From Oscillospiraceae bacterium (lineage in GTDB: Bacteria > Bacillota > Clostridia > Oscillospirales > Acutalibacteraceae), in NCBI GenBank assembly GCA_009785335.1, contig WQWM01000011.1, positions 1-64,000 on the forward strand: DNA of 64,000 bases. The letters run 5' to 3'. The stretch's first letter is position 1, and each line of letters starts with the position of its first letter. The position numbers and the translations under genes were made by a program. The notes under the pieces were generated by a model. The model searched no databases and was not told where the DNA came from. It saw only the letters and a program-made list of their open reading frames with translations. This document shows, piece after piece, positions 38,050 to 46,223 of this stretch.

Positions 38050-38964
38050 ATGCCACGCCACCTAATCGACATTCACGACCTATCAGTGGAAGAAATTGCC
38101 GAGCTGATTACGCTGGGCGAAGACATCATTGCCAAGCCCGCGGACTATCAAGACGCTGCAAAGCGGCTGAAGCTGGCAACGCTGTTCTTTGAGCCGAGCA
38201 CCCGCACCCGTCTGAGCTTTGAGGCTGCCATGCTTGACCTTGGTGGGTCAATTTTGGGTTTTGCCTCGCAGGATTCTTCGTCGGCGGCAAAGGGCGAAAG
38301 CGTAGCCGATACCATCCGCACGGTGCAGTGCTATGCGGACATCATCGCCATGCGCCACCCCAAAGAAGGTGCGCCGCTTGTGGCTGCCAAGCACGCCACA
38401 GTGCCCATCATCAACGCGGGCGACGGTGGGCAAAATCACCCCACACAAACCCTAACAGACCTGCTGACGTTGCATCGCGAGTTTGGTCAACTGCACGGCT
38501 TAACGATTGGCTTGTGCGGCGACCTGAAGTTCGGCCGAACCGTGCACAGCTTGATTGCCGCCATGGCGCGCTACCCCGGCGTGCACTTTGTGCTTATTTC
38601 GCCAAAGGAGCTTGATACGCCTGATTATGTGATTGAGCAAATCAAGCGCGGCGGTGCAACCTATCAAGAATGCCGCCAAATGGAACCCGCAATGCCCAAG
38701 CTCGACGCATTGTATATGACCCGTGTGCAGCGCGAACGCTTTTTCAATGAGGCCGACTATGTGCGCTTGAAAGATAGCTTTATTCTCACGCCGGACAAGC
38801 TCAAGCGCGCCAAGAAGGACATGATTGTGATGCATCCGCTGCCGCGTGTGAATGAAATTAGCGTTGCGGTGGACGACAACCCGCGCGCGCGTTACTTTGA
38901 CCAAGTGCGCTACGGCAAGTTCATTCGCATGGCGTTGATTTTGAAGTTGCTGGGGAGGGTGTGA
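38050..38964 (+). CDS. pyrB: Aspartate carbamoyltransferase catalytic subunit
   Basis: [31 protein letters not shown]. Confidence 0.95.
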   Translation: MPRHLIDIHDLSVEEIAELITLGEDIIAKPADYQDAAKRLKLATLFFEPSTRTRLSFEAAMLDLGGSILGFASQDSSSAAKGESVADTIRTVQCYADIIAMRHPKEGAPLVAAKHATVPIINAGDGGQNHPTQTLTDLLTLHREFGQLHGLTIGLCGDLKFGRTVHSLIAAMARYPGVHFVLISPKELDTPDYVIEQIKRGGATYQECRQMEPAMPKLDALYMTRVQRERFFNEADYVRLKDSFILTPDKLKRAKKDMIVMHPLPRVNEISVAVDDNPRARYFDQVRYGKFIRMALILKLLGRV

Positions 38965-38965
38965 T

Positions 38966-39526
38966 GCGGACGAGCAAAGCTCGCCCCTACGGGAGTTCGG
39001 CCAAAGGCCGTGAAGGGTGGTGCGTTGATTGAATGTTGCAAAAGAATGGCCCAGCCGCAAACCCAACCGCGTTGCGGGCAAGGATTATAGCCGCAATGGC
39101 GCGTATTTCTTGACTATATGCACGAAAGATCGTCATGAGTTGTTTGGCAAAGTGCAAGACGGAAAGATGATACTTTCCAGCTTTGGAGAGATTGTGCAGG
39201 CAGAGTTGCACGTGATTGAAGCAGTTTATTCCACAGTTGTGGTAGATAGCTTTGTGGTGATGCCCAACCATGTTCACATTTTACTGCATTTGTTAAATGA
39301 AGAAGCGAACCCCTATGTCTCTCGTATTATTCAGCAATGGAAGGGCTCCGTTTCGAAAAAAGCCGGCACTCCGTTGTGGCAAAAGCTATTTCATGACCAC
39401 GCAGTGGATACTGCTGAAGAATTTCGAAAGATACAGCAATATATTAGAGACAGCCCAGCGTATTGGAAAGAAGACGTGTTGCGGCCTTTGGCCGAATTCC
39501 CGTAGGGGCGAGCTTTGCTCGTCCGC
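38966..39526 (+). mobile_element. RAYT1-REP element (REP-RAYT-inverted REP) between pyrB and pyrI
   Basis: 45-bp inverted repeats gcggacgagcaaagctcgcccctacgggagttcggccaaaggccg (38966..39010) and its complement (39482..39526), one mismatch, flanking a Y1 transposase gene. Confidence 0.85.
39029..39505 (+). CDS. REP-associated tyrosine transposase (RAYT, IS200-like Y1)
   Basis: YSRNGAYFLTICTKDR; VVMPNHVHILL (HUH); FHDHAVDTAEEFRKIQQYIRDSPAYW; TTG start; TAG stop within REP GTAG. Confidence 0.9.
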   Translation: MNVAKEWPSRKPNRVAGKDYSRNGAYFLTICTKDRHELFGKVQDGKMILSSFGEIVQAELHVIEAVYSTVVVDSFVVMPNHVHILLHLLNEEANPYVSRIIQQWKGSVSKKAGTPLWQKLFHDHAVDTAEEFRKIQQYIRDSPAYWKEDVLRPLAEFP

Positions 39527-39558
39527 ACACAAGAGAAGAACCAAAGGAAAGGAGCCAC

Positions 39559-39984
39559 ATGAACCTAGACTTCATCGACAACGGCATTGTGCTCAACCAC
39601 ATTCAGGCCGGACGAGCCATGCAAATTGTAGCGGCGCTCAAGCTGCACGAACTGGACAGCACAGTGGCGATTTTGAAGAACGTGAAAAGCACGCGTATGG
39701 GCAAAAAAGATCTCATCAAGATTGATGAAATGATTGATTTTGATGTAGATGCCCTTGGCTTCATCGATCCCGGCATCACGGTGACGATCATTAAGCATGG
39801 CAAAATTGCGGAAAAGAAATACCTCACTCCGCCGCAAATGCTCACCAATATCATCCGTTGCAAAAACCCACGCTGCATCACAAGCACAGAACAGGAAATC
39901 AACCAGATTTTCAGTTTAACCCAACCAGAACCCCCCGTGTATCGCTGCCAATATTGTCAGACGGCATACACGAACGGAAAATAA
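39559..39984 (+). CDS. pyrI: Aspartate carbamoyltransferase regulatory subunit
   Basis: IDNGIVLNHIQAGRAMQI; CKNPRCITSTEQ; YRCQYCQ zinc site. Confidence 0.93.
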   Translation: MNLDFIDNGIVLNHIQAGRAMQIVAALKLHELDSTVAILKNVKSTRMGKKDLIKIDEMIDFDVDALGFIDPGITVTIIKHGKIAEKKYLTPPQMLTNIIRCKNPRCITSTEQEINQIFSLTQPEPPVYRCQYCQTAYTNGK

Positions 39985-40016
39985 ACGCAACAAAAAACAT
40001 TTGAAGGAGAAACCTC

Positions 40017-40421
40017 ATGAAAAAACTGCTTAGCATCCTGCTGGTGATGACGCTGCTGTTCGGCTTTGGTGCCGTGGCTGCGTCCGCCAACTCCATCACC
40101 CTGCCCACTCCGCCTGCCTTGCCATCGCTGAATCCCGCTGCTATGATTGCCTGGAACGGCATGATCAGCATGATGCGCGTGACCGGGCAAAACTTTGGCT
40201 TTGCCGACTTCCCTGGAGATGTATTCATGACCAGCGTTCGCACGCTGCACAACATGGGTGTTGACGTTGAACCCCTAGTGGAATGGGGCAGCGACCTGAT
40301 TCCCATGAACGTGCGCCGCCAGCTGCACAACGAAGGCATTGTCAGCTTCCCTGTATGGGAGCGCAGCATTGTTTGCCATCTGGTGTTCCGTTATCTGCTG
40401 TTCGGCTTTATTTGGATGTAG
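40017..40421 (+). CDS. Secreted protein of unknown function
   Basis: MKKLLSILLVMTLLFGFGAVAASA signal peptide. Confidence 0.6.
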   Translation: MKKLLSILLVMTLLFGFGAVAASANSITLPTPPALPSLNPAAMIAWNGMISMMRVTGQNFGFADFPGDVFMTSVRTLHNMGVDVEPLVEWGSDLIPMNVRRQLHNEGIVSFPVWERSIVCHLVFRYLLFGFIWM

Positions 40422-40427
40422 GTGCAC

Positions 40428-40463
40428 ACAACACCCCTGCACGTCTGCGATGTGCAGGGGGTG
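40428..40463 (+). terminator. Hairpin, probable terminator
   Basis: aacacccctgcac...gtgcagggggtgttt; short T-run. Confidence 0.6.
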
Positions 40464-40534
40464 TTTCGCGAAGCGAATGGGAGCCGCTCATCCTCAAACC
40501 CGAAAATATATGAACAATACAAAAATTTTATGCA

Positions 40535-40569
40535 ATACCGCTTGACATTTTCGCGTCAGGCGGTATACT
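40535..40569 (+). promoter_or_regulatory. Promoter with overlapping operator-like inverted repeat
   Basis: ATACCGCTTGAC-8 nt-GTCAGGCGGTAT around TTGACA-16 nt-TATACT. Confidence 0.75.
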
Positions 40570-40608
40570 TATATTAGACCCATTACATAATAAAGGGGAA
40601 CGCTTTTT

Positions 40609-42399
40609 ATGGAAAAGCTTGCCGAACAACAACCGCAAAAGATTAATATCCCAAAAACCATGATGATGTCTATGTCGTTTGCAGGGGTAACTGTTGCCTT
40701 TGCGCTGTTGCCCTATCTCACCGTGATGCTGGATCGCTTTTTGGGCGACTCGGCTGTGGTGGCAGACTGGAGCGCACGCTTTGCCGGCGTGGCCTGGCTA
40801 GCAGACTTCCTTGCCACGCAAAGCTATGGTGATGCAGGTGCAGGTGCGAACTTCACCATTGCACCGTTGCTGATTGGTTTCATCGTTGCCATCATTTATT
40901 TGATGGGCATGATTTTCCAGCCCATCTTTGGCAAAATGAGCGACAACTGGCGCTCGCGTTTGGGCAAACGGCGTCCGTTTATTTTTGTGCTCATGCCGAT
41001 TTCGGCAATACTGTTGTTTATGCTGCCGATGGCGAACAGCCTTACCAGCTTGCTGATTGTTTTTGTCGTCTTTTCGTTTGTGATGGCGGCATATCGCGTG
41101 CCCACGGTGTCGGTGATGCCCGACCTCACGCCAAGTGAACTGCGCAGCAATGCCAACGCCATCGTTAGTCTAATGGGCGGCGTGGGCACCATTCTGGGCA
41201 TGGGCATTGGCATGGGCATTGAGCTGGTTTACCGCGCAGTACACAACATTCCTGCCGAAAGCTTTGATGAGTTTTTAATTTTCCCGCATATTTTCGCCTT
41301 TGGTGCGATCGCGATGTGCCTGTGTGCCGCTGCGATGATTTTTGTGAAAGAGCAAGACAGCCGCACACTGGGCGAAGAGCTGAGCGAACGCAACAATGCT
41401 GCTGACCGCCGCGCAGCCAAAGCCGCACAAAAAGCGGAAGACAAAAAGCTCAAGCTTGACCCCAAAGCACGCAAGAGTTTGATGTTCATGTTGGTTGGCT
41501 TGTTCTTCTTGTTCATGGGCTCAAACGTGATTCAAGTGTTCTTTGCGCTGTTTGCCGCAGAAATTTTGCACCAAAGCGCAACCTTTGCAATGATTTTGAT
41601 GGCCATGTTCGCCGTGTGTGCCGCTGCCGGTGCCGTGCCTGCGGGGATGTTTGGCCGCAAGTTTGGTCGCCGCAACACGATGATTGCGGGGCTGGCGATT
41701 ATCATGGTGGTGCTGGTGGCATTCTTCGGTGTGTTCCTCACCTCCAGTGCACGCAACGGCATGACGATGAACCAATACACCACGCTCAACCATGCTTATG
41801 TGGATGTGCAGCAGCAGACCGTGCAATACAACGCACCGATTATCGCTGCGGCTAGGGCGGCGGCGGAGGCCGCAGGAACTGATTTCCGCGCTGAAGATGC
41901 GCCCACGATTACCACCCAGCAGTTTGTGGCGCAGCACGCCGAAGATTTCACGCATTTGCCGGGTATGGTTAACGAGGTGTTTGATGCGGACTACACGGAG
42001 GTTAGCGATGCCTTTGCTCGCATGCAAACGGCCATTCATGCAAACCTGCGCACGTTGAACTTGCTGATTTACCCAGTGTTGGTGATTGCTGGGCTGGCCA
42101 GCATGATGCTGTTGGTGAACGCCATGCCCATGGTAGTGGAGCTGGGCGGCAAAAAGCGCGTGGGGACCTTCACGGGTTACTACTACATCGCGACGTATAG
42201 CGCGCAAATTGTTGCACCCATTTCGTTTGGCTTCTTTGTGCTGTTTGCCGGCACGTATATGTCCATGTTCTATTACATTCCAGTGATGTTTGTGGTTTCG
42301 GGCCTGGCACTGTTATTCGTGCGTCACGGCGAAGCGAGCAAAGAAGAATTAGACGATGGGGATATCCCACAGGAATTGCCGGAGCCTGAGGCGGCGTAA
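40609..42399 (+). CDS. MFS transporter (GPH/SLC45-like)
   Basis: 596 aa; multiple TM helices; IFQPIFGKMSDNWRSRLGKRRPFIFV loop. Confidence 0.85.
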   Translation: MEKLAEQQPQKINIPKTMMMSMSFAGVTVAFALLPYLTVMLDRFLGDSAVVADWSARFAGVAWLADFLATQSYGDAGAGANFTIAPLLIGFIVAIIYLMGMIFQPIFGKMSDNWRSRLGKRRPFIFVLMPISAILLFMLPMANSLTSLLIVFVVFSFVMAAYRVPTVSVMPDLTPSELRSNANAIVSLMGGVGTILGMGIGMGIELVYRAVHNIPAESFDEFLIFPHIFAFGAIAMCLCAAAMIFVKEQDSRTLGEELSERNNAADRRAAKAAQKAEDKKLKLDPKARKSLMFMLVGLFFLFMGSNVIQVFFALFAAEILHQSATFAMILMAMFAVCAAAGAVPAGMFGRKFGRRNTMIAGLAIIMVVLVAFFGVFLTSSARNGMTMNQYTTLNHAYVDVQQQTVQYNAPIIAAARAAAEAAGTDFRAEDAPTITTQQFVAQHAEDFTHLPGMVNEVFDADYTEVSDAFARMQTAIHANLRTLNLLIYPVLVIAGLASMMLLVNAMPMVVELGGKKRVGTFTGYYYIATYSAQIVAPISFGFFVLFAGTYMSMFYYIPVMFVVSGLALLFVRHGEASKEELDDGDIPQELPEPEAA

Positions 42400-42431
42400 T
42401 TTGTACGATCTGTGAGATGGTTTTGTAATAT

Positions 42432-42995
42432 GCGGGCGAGCAAAGCTCGCCCCTACGCGCAAGGCGGCCAAAGGCCGTGGAAGGGCGGTGCGTTGGTTGA
42501 ATGTTGTGAAGGAACTAAGAGATCGCAAGGCGAATCGGATTCCGGGCAAGAATTACAATATGAACGGTGCATATTTTCTCACGATTTGTGTGAAAGACCG
42601 AGATGAGCTATTGGGTGAAATACACAATGATAGAATGATATTATCCCCTGTGGGCGAAATTGTGCAGGATGAATTACGCACAATAGAAGCTATATATGCC
42701 TCCGTTTTGGTAGATAGTTTTGTGGTCATGCCCAACCATGTTCACATTTTGCTTTGCTTGCTCAACAGCGAGTCCAACCCTTCGGCATCACGTGTTGTGC
42801 AGCAATGGAAAGGTGCGATTTCCAAAAAGGCAGGGTTTTCATTGTGGCAAAAAAATTTTCATGACCATGTGGTCAATACCGCGGAAGAATTCAGAAAAAT
42901 ACAGCAGTATATCCTTAACAATCCAACGAACTGGAAAGAAGACGTTTTGCGGCCTTTGGCCGTGTGACGCGTAGGGGCGAGCTTTGCTCGTCCGC
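42432..42995 (+). mobile_element. RAYT2-REP element
   Basis: gcgggcgagcaaagctcgcccctacg...cggccaaaggccg (42432..42477) inverted at 42950..42995, flanking a second RAYT gene. Confidence 0.82.
42497..42967 (+). CDS. REP-associated tyrosine transposase (RAYT), second copy
   Basis: YNMNGAYFLTICVKDR; VVMPNHVHILL; FHDHVVNTAEEFRKIQQYILNNPTNW; TTG start by analogy with RAYT1. Confidence 0.88.
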   Translation: MNVVKELRDRKANRIPGKNYNMNGAYFLTICVKDRDELLGEIHNDRMILSPVGEIVQDELRTIEAIYASVLVDSFVVMPNHVHILLCLLNSESNPSASRVVQQWKGAISKKAGFSLWQKNFHDHVVNTAEEFRKIQQYILNNPTNWKEDVLRPLAV

Positions 42996-43046
42996 CACAT
43001 TCAAAGCACAAAAATTTAGAAAGATAGAAAGAAGGAAAAACTTCGT

Positions 43047-43745
43047 ATGAGCAACATTCTCGAAATCAAGCAGCTTAGCAAGTCTTACGAAAGCAATCTG
43101 GTGCTGGATAACATTGACCTTGCGTTGCCCGCCGGTGCCATTGTTGGGCTGATGGGCCCCAATGGTTGCGGCAAAACTACCCTGATGAAAATCATCGCAG
43201 GGCTCATCAACGACTACAAAGGCGAGGTGCTCGTAGATGACCAGCTCGTTGGTGCCTACACCAAGGAGCACGTGGCTTTTTTGCCCGACAAAACCTACCT
43301 GCCCCAGTGGATGACCGCCAAGCAAGCCATCACCTACATGGACGATTTCTACACAAACTTTGACAAAGCCAAAGCCATGGAAATGCTGGAGCAATTTCAA
43401 TTGAAACCCAGCATGCGCGTGAAAACCATGAGCAAAGGCATGCAGGAAAAACTGCTGCTGCTGCTGACGATGTGCCGCACCGCAAAGCTCTATGTGCTGG
43501 ACGAACCCCTTGGCGGCGTTGACCCCACCGCCCGCAAGTTTATTACCGACACCATTTTGGGCAATCGCCCTGAGGGTAGCACAATGCTGCTTTCCACACA
43601 CATGGTGTATGACATGGAAAAAGTGTTTGACTATGCGTTGATGGTTGGCCGTCAAAAAGTGCTGGTATATGACAGCGTAGCCAATCTCAACGAGAAAGGC
43701 AAGACGCTCAACGAACTGTTCCAGGAGGTGTTCCCCTATGCTTAA
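43047..43745 (+). CDS. ABC transporter ATP-binding protein
   Basis: GLMGPNGCGKTTLMKII; LYVLDEPLGGVDP. Confidence 0.93.
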   Translation: MSNILEIKQLSKSYESNLVLDNIDLALPAGAIVGLMGPNGCGKTTLMKIIAGLINDYKGEVLVDDQLVGAYTKEHVAFLPDKTYLPQWMTAKQAITYMDDFYTNFDKAKAMEMLEQFQLKPSMRVKTMSKGMQEKLLLLLTMCRTAKLYVLDEPLGGVDPTARKFITDTILGNRPEGSTMLLSTHMVYDMEKVFDYALMVGRQKVLVYDSVANLNEKGKTLNELFQEVFPYA

Positions 43746-44556
43746 ATTATTGAAACACGAGTTCCACCAAAGCGGGCGCATCTTCATGTGGCTGCTGATC
43801 ATCAGTGCCGGCGCAGGTCTCATCGGTGCATTGATTTCCTTGGGGCAAGACCCCGGACCTGGGCAGTTTGCCGGCGCAGTGCTGCTGAACGTGGCCATTG
43901 CCTTTGGCGCAGGCGTGATGCAAATTGTTGGCGTGATATTGCTGTTGATTTCTACCAACCGTTCTATGTTTAGCGAGCGTGGCTACCTCACGTTTTCGCT
44001 TCCGGTGTCATCCACGGCACTGCTGGGCAGCAAGCTGCTGACCAACGTGGTGCTGATGGTGCTGAACATGGCGATGGCACTTTCGCTGTTTGCGGTGGCA
44101 GTGAGCAACGTGACGCGCGTGCTTGCAGCTGCAGCCGATGGTGCATTATATGAAATTGCGCCGGATGCCTTCGAAGCCTTTGTTGAATTTCCGCCGCTGG
44201 GCGAGTTCGTGACCTTCATCGGTTTCTTCTTGATTGAAGCACTGGTATTCCTCACCTTGGCGATGATGGTTGTGCTGTTTGTCATCACGCTGAGCCACGT
44301 GCGCCGTTTCCAACGCCGCAGCGGGCTGTGGACATTCATTTTCCTCATTGCCATTGCTGGTGCCAGCTGGCTGGCGGTGAGCAACATCACGCCGTTGTTG
44401 CCTGCGATTAATGTTTACCTGAACTTTGGCGGGCAATTGGCTGGCGGCATGGCTCCGGTATATAACGTGAGCAGCGCGTTTGTAATGCTCGCACTGACAA
44501 CTGGCTTCTTCTTCGTGACGAACTGGCTGCTCAAGCGCAAAATCTCGTTGAAATAA
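43738..44556 (+). CDS. ABC transporter permease
   Basis: Multiple TM; overlaps ATPase gene. Confidence 0.8.
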   Translation: MLKLLKHEFHQSGRIFMWLLIISAGAGLIGALISLGQDPGPGQFAGAVLLNVAIAFGAGVMQIVGVILLLISTNRSMFSERGYLTFSLPVSSTALLGSKLLTNVVLMVLNMAMALSLFAVAVSNVTRVLAAAADGALYEIAPDAFEAFVEFPPLGEFVTFIGFFLIEALVFLTLAMMVVLFVITLSHVRRFQRRSGLWTFIFLIAIAGASWLAVSNITPLLPAINVYLNFGGQLAGGMAPVYNVSSAFVMLALTTGFFFVTNWLLKRKISLK

Positions 44557-44602
44557 TGTAGTAATTGTTGATATGAGCGAAGTTGCGCGCTGCAAGGTTG
44601 CA

Positions 44603-44769
44603 TTCGCTCCGCGAGCCTTCCTCAGACCGACCCGAGGTCGGCCAGCTCCTTCCCGAGGAAGGAGCGGAGGCTTAAGGATATAACGCTCCAAAGCATGAGC
44701 AGCAAGCCCACGCTCCCTCCTAGGGAGGGAGCTCCCCGAGTCGCGAGGGGAGAGGGTGGTCGCGGAGCA
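44603..44769. repeat. CTCCTTCC-family (B) inverted pair
   Basis: cgctccgcgagccttcctca...ctccttcccgaggaaggagcggaggcttaaggatataac ... ctccctcctagggagggag... Confidence 0.65.
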
Positions 44770-44809
44770 ATTGCGCTCGTCTGGAATATACGATGAAAGC
44801 GAGTGATTG

Positions 44810-45787
44810 ATGTTGCGTCTTGGATTTTACGGGGGATCGTTTGATCCCCCGCATGTTGGTCATATGGCTGCTGCGCAGTTTTTTGCGCGTGAGTTGCAGC
44901 TGGACGAGCTGTTGATTATGCCCGCTGCACAAGCACCATTACGAGGAAACCCAAGTGTGGATGCTGCGCATCGTCTTGAATTATGCCGCCGCACATTTGA
45001 TTATCCGGTGTGTGACATTGAACTGCAGCGTATCGGCGCGAGTTACACCATAGACACCGTGTTGCAGTTGCGTGAGCAATACCCTGCTGCCGAGTTATTC
45101 ATGCTCATCGGCACCGACCAACTGGCGAAGTTTACGCAATGGCATCGGTGGGAGGAGATCTTGCAGTGGTGCACCGTGTGTGCTCTGCAGCGTGATACCG
45201 AACCGTTGCAAACGCAGCTGCCTGTTCAGCTGCTTTCGGGCTTTTCGCCGGTGCAGATCAGCTCAACCAGGTTGCGCGGCATGCTGGCAATGGGCGAAGA
45301 GGTGACGGAATATCTCACACCTGCTGCGTGGGAATATATGCAGACGCACAAGCTGTATATTGAGCCAAACTTGCCGCCCAAACGCTTGCAGCACAGCCGC
45401 AACGTGGCTGAAGCCGCTGAGCAGCTTGCACAATTGCATGGCGCAGATGTCGCTAAAGCGAAATTCGCCGGACTGTGGCACGACTGCGGCAAGTATATGG
45501 CCGAACATGGCTGGATGCACGGTGCGGTTGGCGCGGATATTCTGCAACAGCACATGGGCATTGAGGATGAAGAGGTTCTTGATGCTGTGCGCTACCACAC
45601 GATGGGACGCGAGAACATGAGCATGTTGGAGCAAATTATCGTGGCGGCAGACTTGACCAGCGCAGACCGTGACTACCCCGACGTTGAGCATGTGCGCGCG
45701 CTTGCACAGAAAGATTTAGCGGCCTGTTGCCGGTATATTATGGAATATAAGGCGAGGGCGTTTCTTGCACGCCGCGCCGCAAAATAA
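44810..45787 (+). CDS. nadD: Nicotinate-nucleotide adenylyltransferase fused to YqeK-like HD domain
   Basis: LGFYGGSFDPPHVGHMAAA; ISSTRLR; then HSRNVAEAAEQLAQLHG, LWHDCGKYM, VRYHTMGRENM. Confidence 0.92.
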   Translation: MLRLGFYGGSFDPPHVGHMAAAQFFARELQLDELLIMPAAQAPLRGNPSVDAAHRLELCRRTFDYPVCDIELQRIGASYTIDTVLQLREQYPAAELFMLIGTDQLAKFTQWHRWEEILQWCTVCALQRDTEPLQTQLPVQLLSGFSPVQISSTRLRGMLAMGEEVTEYLTPAAWEYMQTHKLYIEPNLPPKRLQHSRNVAEAAEQLAQLHGADVAKAKFAGLWHDCGKYMAEHGWMHGAVGADILQQHMGIEDEEVLDAVRYHTMGRENMSMLEQIIVAADLTSADRDYPDVEHVRALAQKDLAACCRYIMEYKARAFLARRAAK

Positions 45788-45798
45788 AGGAGAACTTT

Positions 45799-46143
45799 AT
45801 GCAACCATTGGAACTAGCCAAAACCATCGCTGCCATTCTTGACGAAAAAAAGGGCATTGATATCGTCGCCATCCACACCGCCGAGCAAACGATTTTGTCG
45901 GATTATTTTGTGGTGTGCTCGGGCACGTCCACTCCGCACGTGAAGGCACTGACCGAAGATCTTGAGTTTGAGATGAAAAAGCGCCACGACATCATGCCCC
46001 GCGGCATTGAGGGGCGTGCCGGCGGCTGGATCTTGATGGACTACGGCACCGTGTTGGTGCATGTATTCTTACCTGAACAACGCGAATATTACCACATTGA
46101 GCGCCTGTGGGAAGACGCCGAAAAAATAATGCTTAATTCTTAG
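45799..46143 (+). CDS. rsfS: Ribosomal silencing factor
   Basis: DYFVVCSGTSTPHVKALTEDLEF; GGWILMDYGTVLVHVF. Confidence 0.93.
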   Translation: MQPLELAKTIAAILDEKKGIDIVAIHTAEQTILSDYFVVCSGTSTPHVKALTEDLEFEMKKRHDIMPRGIEGRAGGWILMDYGTVLVHVFLPEQREYYHIERLWEDAEKIMLNS

Positions 46144-46214
46144 TGCTTAATGCTTAATGAATGCTGGATTTTCCCAATTTAGCATTCAGCATTAAGCGTT
46201 AAGCATTCAGCATT
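46128..46214. repeat. GCTTAAT-type short repeat array, inverted arrangement
   Basis: aatgcttaattcttagtgcttaatgcttaatgaatgc ... agcattcagcattaagcgttaagcattcagcatt. Confidence 0.65.
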
Positions 46215-46223
46215 GGAGGAACT

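Noticed and set aside
39463-39558. Extended N-terminus of the pyrI ORF in the track
   Set aside because: The extension runs through the RAYT1 3' end and REP; the SD GGAAAGGAG and homology place the start at 39559.
42915-43958. 347-aa minus-strand ORF antisense to the ABC ATPase
   Set aside because: Shadow ORF opposite a well-supported ATP-binding protein.
46128-46214. Possible CRISPR or attenuator before thrC
   Set aside because: Short degenerate GCTTAAT words with no spacer structure; no leader peptide rich in Thr; same words recur inside nadB, so a dispersed repeat is the better explanation.
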